Below are positions 22,333-25,379 of a DNA stretch of 25,379 nucleotides, piece by piece. Under the pieces are notes generated by a model. The model was not told the origin of the DNA, ran no database searches, and was given only the letters and a program-made list of their open reading frames with translations. The position numbers and the translations under genes are program-made. This DNA is from JBQCDV01 sp051960855 (GTDB lineage Bacteria; Actinomycetota; Actinomycetes; JAJZTN01). The stretch covers positions 1 through 25,379 of the forward strand of contig JBQCDV010000059.1 in the NCBI GenBank assembly GCA_051960855.1. Direction: 5' to 3'. The first letter of the stretch is position 1. Each line of letters begins with the position of its first letter.

Positions 22333-23280
22333 TCAGAGGCGCTCCAGCAGCGCCCGCCCCAGGTCGCGTCCGGAGAGCCACGCGGACTCGATCTTCGCGG
22401 TGCCGTGCCAGCCGTCACCGCAGAGGCCGACCATCTCAGGACCGAGGTAGAACGGCGCTGGTCGCGCTGCCGCAGGGCGAGCCAGCGACCAGCGCCGCAC
22501 CTGGGACCAGGTTGGCTCCTCACGCACGCCGAGCAGTGAGCGCAGCTCGGCCAGCATCACGGGAGCGGCAGCGTCGACGTCGTCGAGGTACCGGGCGGCG
22601 AGCACAGCCGTCGCGTGCGCGGTCAGGACAGGGGCGCCGTCGCCCCGGCGCCGACCGTCATCCGCGATGAAGCTCAGCACCGGGGACTCGTTGACGAAGA
22701 CACCGTCGATCTCCGGCCAGCTTCGGTCCGCCCAGCCAGCGAGCAAGGCGAGGCTGGGCTCCCACTCGACCTCCTCGCTGATCGCGCGCACCTCGGGGAG
22801 GTCGTCACCGAGCAGGTCGGCCGCCTGAGGGTCGGGCATCGCGAGCACCACGGCGTCGTAGCGCTCCCCGTCCACGCGCGGTCCTGCACACACCTCCTGC
22901 ACCTCGTGCGGGTGCTCCACCTCGAGCCCCTGCGCCAGCGCCTCCACGATCGTGCGCAGGCCCGCGGGCGCGGAGTAGCGCATGGGGCCCAGACGCAGCC
23001 CCTCCAGGCCGTCGCCGTCGGCGACATGGAACGTGTCGGTCCACCGCTGCGCGAGTCCCACCTCGACCCAGCGAGCGACCTCGCCTGAGAAGTCGGGGTC
23101 GCGAGCGGTGAAGTAGGAGGCGCCGGCATCGACGGGACGGCCGTCCACCGTCCGCACCGCCATCCGGCCCCCGAGCCTGCGCCCGCGGTCGCGCACCCGC
23201 ACGTCGACACCGCCCGATCGCAGCACCTGCGCGCACACCACGCCGGAGATCCCGGCACCGACGACTAGCACTCGTGACAC
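22333..23280 (-). CDS. FAD-dependent amine oxidase/renalase-like oxidoreductase
   Basis: A 315-aa flavoprotein with an N-terminal FAD-binding Rossmann motif VVGAGISGVVCA (6-17), an acidic-to-basic strand end followed by RRLGGRM (the GG motif of this superfamily), and DAGASYFTARDPDF, characteristic of bacterial renalase-like NAD(P)/FAD-dependent oxidoreductases. The C-terminal FAD block is GLCGDGWHGTAKIESAWLSGRDLG. Bacterial renalases oxidise aberrant dihydro-NAD(P) isomers, but the substrate here is only inferred. GTG at 23280 is used; there is no good Shine-Dalgarno. It lies downstream of the DUF3151 gene but is separated from it by a strong hairpin, so it probably has its own promoter in 23281-23407. 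Confidence 0.9.
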   Translation of the reverse strand: MSRVLVVGAGISGVVCAQVLRSGGVDVRVRDRGRRLGGRMAVRTVDGRPVDAGASYFTARDPDFSGEVARWVEVGLAQRWTDTFHVADGDGLEGLRLGPMRYSAPAGLRTIVEALAQGLEVEHPHEVQEVCAGPRVDGERYDAVVLAMPDPQAADLLGDDLPEVRAISEEVEWEPSLALLAGWADRSWPEIDGVFVNESPVLSFIADDGRRRGDGAPVLTAHATAVLAARYLDDVDAAAPVMLAELRSLLGVREEPTWSQVRRWSLARPAAARPAPFYLGPEMVGLCGDGWHGTAKIESAWLSGRDLGRALLERL

Positions 23281-23407
23281 GCGGTCACTGTCTCAGAGCG
23301 GCGGGACTGCCGCGTCCCGAGGACGCCCACACGGCCGGCCGCAGGGTTGCCGCTCCGCCACTACAACGTTATGACGCGTGGTGGGGGGAACATCGGCAAG
23401 ATAGACC

Positions 23408-23447
23408 GCGGCGGCGGAACCGAGGCAGGGGACGGTTCCGCCGCCGC
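23408..23447 (-). terminator. Perfect 15-bp hairpin terminator after the DUF3151 gene
   Basis: Arms 23408-23422 and 23433-23447 pair perfectly (GCGGCGGCGGAACCG and its complement) around a 10-nt loop. It starts 16 nt after the DUF3151 stop. On the minus strand it is followed by the pyrimidine-rich TCTATCTT, giving it a partly intrinsic-terminator look. Confidence 0.8.
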
Positions 23448-23463
23448 GCCGTCCCCCGGACGG

Positions 23464-23892
23464 CTACTCCAGCGGACCGAGGACGTCGAGCGCGGCGGGG
23501 TCGCTATCGCGCAAGAAGTCCGCGATCCGCTCCCTCTCCCCGGTCTCGCCGATTCCCGCGGCAGCGCGGCCGAGTGCGTGCAGTGCGCGCAGGAAACCGC
23601 GGTTGGGCTCGTGGGACCACGGGACGGGCCCATGCCCCTTCCAGCCGTTGCGCCGCAGCGCGTCGAGACCGCGGTGATAGCCAGTCCGGGCGTAGGCGTA
23701 GGCCGCGACGGTCTCGCCGGAGGCAAGCGACTCCCCGGCCAAGACCGCCCACGGCAGGCTCGAGGCGGGGTGCCGGGCTGCCACCGCAGTCGCCGGCTCC
23801 CCCGCTGCCAGCGCCTCGCGTGGTGACGGCTCGTCGGGAAGCAGCGTGGGCGGCGGCCCGGCAAGCAGGTTCTGGGGTGGGTTGCTGGTCAT
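23464..23892 (-). CDS. DUF3151 domain-containing protein
   Basis: A 142-aa soluble protein of the actinobacterial DUF3151 family, recognised by the N-terminal NLLAGPPPTLLPDE, the central HPASSLPWAVLAGESL, and GYHRGLDALRRNGWKGHGPVPWSHEPNRGFLRAL across about 71-103. Function is unknown. From memory, this family is encoded near purA and fructose-bisphosphate aldolase in several Actinobacteria; here it lies about 2 kb from purA, so part of that neighbourhood seems kept. ATG at 23892 gives the usual family N-terminus; ATG at 23910 would add MRDTRG. It diverges from the aldehyde dehydrogenase gene across about 43 bp and is followed by a perfect hairpin. Confidence 0.9.
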   Translation of the reverse strand: MTSNPPQNLLAGPPPTLLPDEPSPREALAAGEPATAVAARHPASSLPWAVLAGESLASGETVAAYAYARTGYHRGLDALRRNGWKGHGPVPWSHEPNRGFLRALHALGRAAAGIGETGERERIADFLRDSDPAALDVLGPLE

Positions 23893-23935
23893 GCCCCGAG
23901 TGTCGCGCATGGCCCGTCTTCGGCAGACTGCCCGG

Positions 23936-25379
23936 GTGACGCCCCCTGCCTTCGTGTCGCCTGCGTGGCCGGCCCTGGACCCCTCCCTCCCTCTTCTCCC
24001 GAACGTCGTTGCCGGTGCCCGGACTCCGTCGTCGTCCTCGCGCCGGTCGCCGGTGCTGGACCCGGCACGGGGGCTCGCCTGGGCGCAAGCACCGGTGTCC
24101 ACCCCGCAGGACCTCGACGAGGCGTTCCGCGGTGCGCGCGAGGGATTCCAGCGCTGGCGGCGTTCGACTCCTGCCCAACGCCAGGCGGCCATGCTCGACC
24201 TCGCCGACCTCGTCGAGGCACACGCCGATGAGATCGTGGCGACGGAATGCCGCAACACCGGCAAGCCCGAAGCCTGGGTCCGCAACGACGAGCTGCCGCC
24301 GATCCTCGACACGCTGCGGTTCTTTGCCGGGGCCGCGCGGGCGCTGCAGGGCCCGCTCCCGGGGGAGTTCGTCCCCGGTCACTTCTCGTCGCTGCGACGC
24401 GAACCTCTCGGTGTCGTGGCCGCCGTGACGCCCTGGAACTACCCCCTCTGGATGGCCATCTGGAAGATCGCACCAGCGCTCGCCGCCGGCGACGCCATTG
24501 TGCTCAAGCCAGCCGAGACCACCCCTGCGACGCCGCTCCTGCTGGCGGAGCTCGCGGCCCAGGTCCTGCCGCCCGGCGTGCTGACCGTGGTCTGCGGCGA
24601 TCGCGACACTGGCCGCCTGCTGGTCGAGCATCCTGAGGCGGACATGGTCTCCATCACCGGCTCCGTCCGCGCGGGACGCGAGGTGGCAGCGGCGGCGGGA
24701 CGACATCTCAAGCGCGTGCACCTGGAGCTCGGCGGCAACGCTCCCGTGCTGGTGCTCGACGACGCGGACCTCGACCTCGCCGTGCCAGGCATCGTCGCCG
24801 CCGGCTACTACAACGCCGGCCAGTCCTGCACCGCGGCGAGCCGGGTGCTGGTGACGGCGGGCGTGTACGACGAGTTCGTCGCACGGCTGGCCGAGGCAGC
24901 GCAGCAGACCCGCGTCGCCGTTCCGCAGCCGGACGGGTCGGTGTCGGAGGGCTACTACGGCGCGCTGAACAACCCCGACCAGCTGGCGCGGGTCGCGGGC
25001 CTCGTCGAACGGCGCAGCGACAGAGCCGAGGTCGTCGCGGGTGGCGGCCCCTTGGGGTCGCCGGGCTACTTCTACGAGCCCACCGTGGTGGCCGGGGTGG
25101 GGCACGAGGACGAGCTGGCGCGGACGGAGATCTTCGGCCCCGTCGTCACGGTGACCCGCGTCGCCGACGTCGAGGAGGCGGTGCGGCTGGCCAACAACTC
25201 CGACTACGCACTGTCGGCGTCGGTCTGGACCCGCGACTCGCGGATTGGCGCGCGACTGCAGACTGAGCTCGACGCAGGCTCGGTGTGGCTGAACTGCCAC
25301 TCGGTGCTGTCCCCCGAGATGCCGCATGGCGGTTTCAAGGCCTCCGGCCATGGCAGCGACCTGTCGCTGGTGTCGCTCG
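23936..25379 (+). CDS. Aldehyde dehydrogenase family protein, aminobutyraldehyde dehydrogenase-like (3' end outside window)
   Basis: 481 complete codons of an NAD(P)-dependent aldehyde dehydrogenase, still open at the window edge. The frame starts GTG at 23936 (MTPPAFVSPAWPALD). The active site is complete: N168 in TPWNYPLW, E264 in LELGGNAP and the nucleophile C298 in NAGQSCTAASR. The coenzyme region shows KPAETTPATPLL and SITGSVRAG, and the later EIFGPVVTV and PHGGFKASGHGSD are in place, so only about 10-30 residues should be missing. The NAGQSCTAASR and WNYPLWMAIWK signatures are closest, in my recollection, to gamma-aminobutyraldehyde dehydrogenases, but other substrates are possible. It is divergent from DUF3151. 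Confidence 0.92.
   Translation, partial: MTPPAFVSPAWPALDPSLPLLPNVVAGARTPSSSSRRSPVLDPARGLAWAQAPVSTPQDLDEAFRGAREGFQRWRRSTPAQRQAAMLDLADLVEAHADEIVATECRNTGKPEAWVRNDELPPILDTLRFFAGAARALQGPLPGEFVPGHFSSLRREPLGVVAAVTPWNYPLWMAIWKIAPALAAGDAIVLKPAETTPATPLLLAELAAQVLPPGVLTVVCGDRDTGRLLVEHPEADMVSITGSVRAGREVAAAAGRHLKRVHLELGGNAPVLVLDDADLDLAVPGIVAAGYYNAGQSCTAASRVLVTAGVYDEFVARLAEAAQQTRVAVPQPDGSVSEGYYGALNNPDQLARVAGLVERRSDRAEVVAGGGPLGSPGYFYEPTVVAGVGHEDELARTEIFGPVVTVTRVADVEEAVRLANNSDYALSASVWTRDSRIGARLQTELDAGSVWLNCHSVLSPEMPHGGFKASGHGSDLSLVSL

Overview
The window is chromosomal housekeeping DNA from a high-GC actinobacterium. This is inferred from roughly 70% GC, frequent GTG starts, 4-nt GTGA/ATGA gene overlaps, starts without a Shine-Dalgarno sequence that sit just downstream of TANNNT -10 hexamers, and the gene content: actinobacterial SCP_3 and DUF3151 families, small PurL with separate PurS and PurQ, and a c-di-AMP riboswitch in front of an NlpC/P60 wall hydrolase. 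I cannot name the genus. I saw no tRNA, rRNA, CRISPR array, insertion sequence, phage gene or plasmid function.

Layout. Positions 1-1623 hold the 5' end of an unidentified minus-strand gene, an SCP_3 (sterol-carrier-like) gene and a plus-strand zinc alcohol dehydrogenase. A junction with a 20-bp-arm hairpin and a 35-bp tandem duplication leads into the minus-strand purS-purQ-purL operon (1838-5063), which diverges from purC (5158-6048). Positions 6213-9915 carry a polar amino acid ABC importer (lipoprotein, permease, ATPase) followed 4 nt later by a homocysteine S-methyltransferase. Positions 9962-12615 hold a membrane protein divergent from a histidine kinase/NarL-type response regulator pair, with a palindrome between them. 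A dienelactone-hydrolase-like gene follows (12720-13301), then a 330-nt gap with a long perfect hairpin and a probable 31-aa small gene on the minus strand.

Positions 13633-17268 are the minus-strand operon purD, S51-peptidase-like gene, purB. It diverges through a 43-bp spacer from a 711-aa PAS-GAF-SpoIIE phosphatase-HATPase regulator. A GNAT acetyltransferase gene is translationally coupled behind purA (19463-21411, minus). A 408-nt intergenic region upstream of purA contains a ydaO-type c-di-AMP riboswitch read on the plus strand into a secreted NlpC/P60 hydrolase. The right end has an FAD oxidoreductase (renalase-like) and a DUF3151 gene on the minus strand and a 3'-truncated aldehyde dehydrogenase on the plus strand.

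How the genes fit together. PurD, PurS/PurQ/PurL, PurC and PurB cover GAR synthesis, FGAM synthesis, SAICAR synthesis and the lyase steps of de novo IMP synthesis. PurA plus PurB form the IMP-to-AMP branch. purF, purN/T, purM, purE/K and purH are not in the window. The pur genes are scattered over four transcription units interleaved with amino-acid uptake, stress-type signalling and cell-wall genes. The strongest regulatory signals are the c-di-AMP riboswitch and a recurrent leaderless-promoter arrangement at seven gene starts. The clearest possibly unannotated gene is the 31-codon ORF at 13419-13514.
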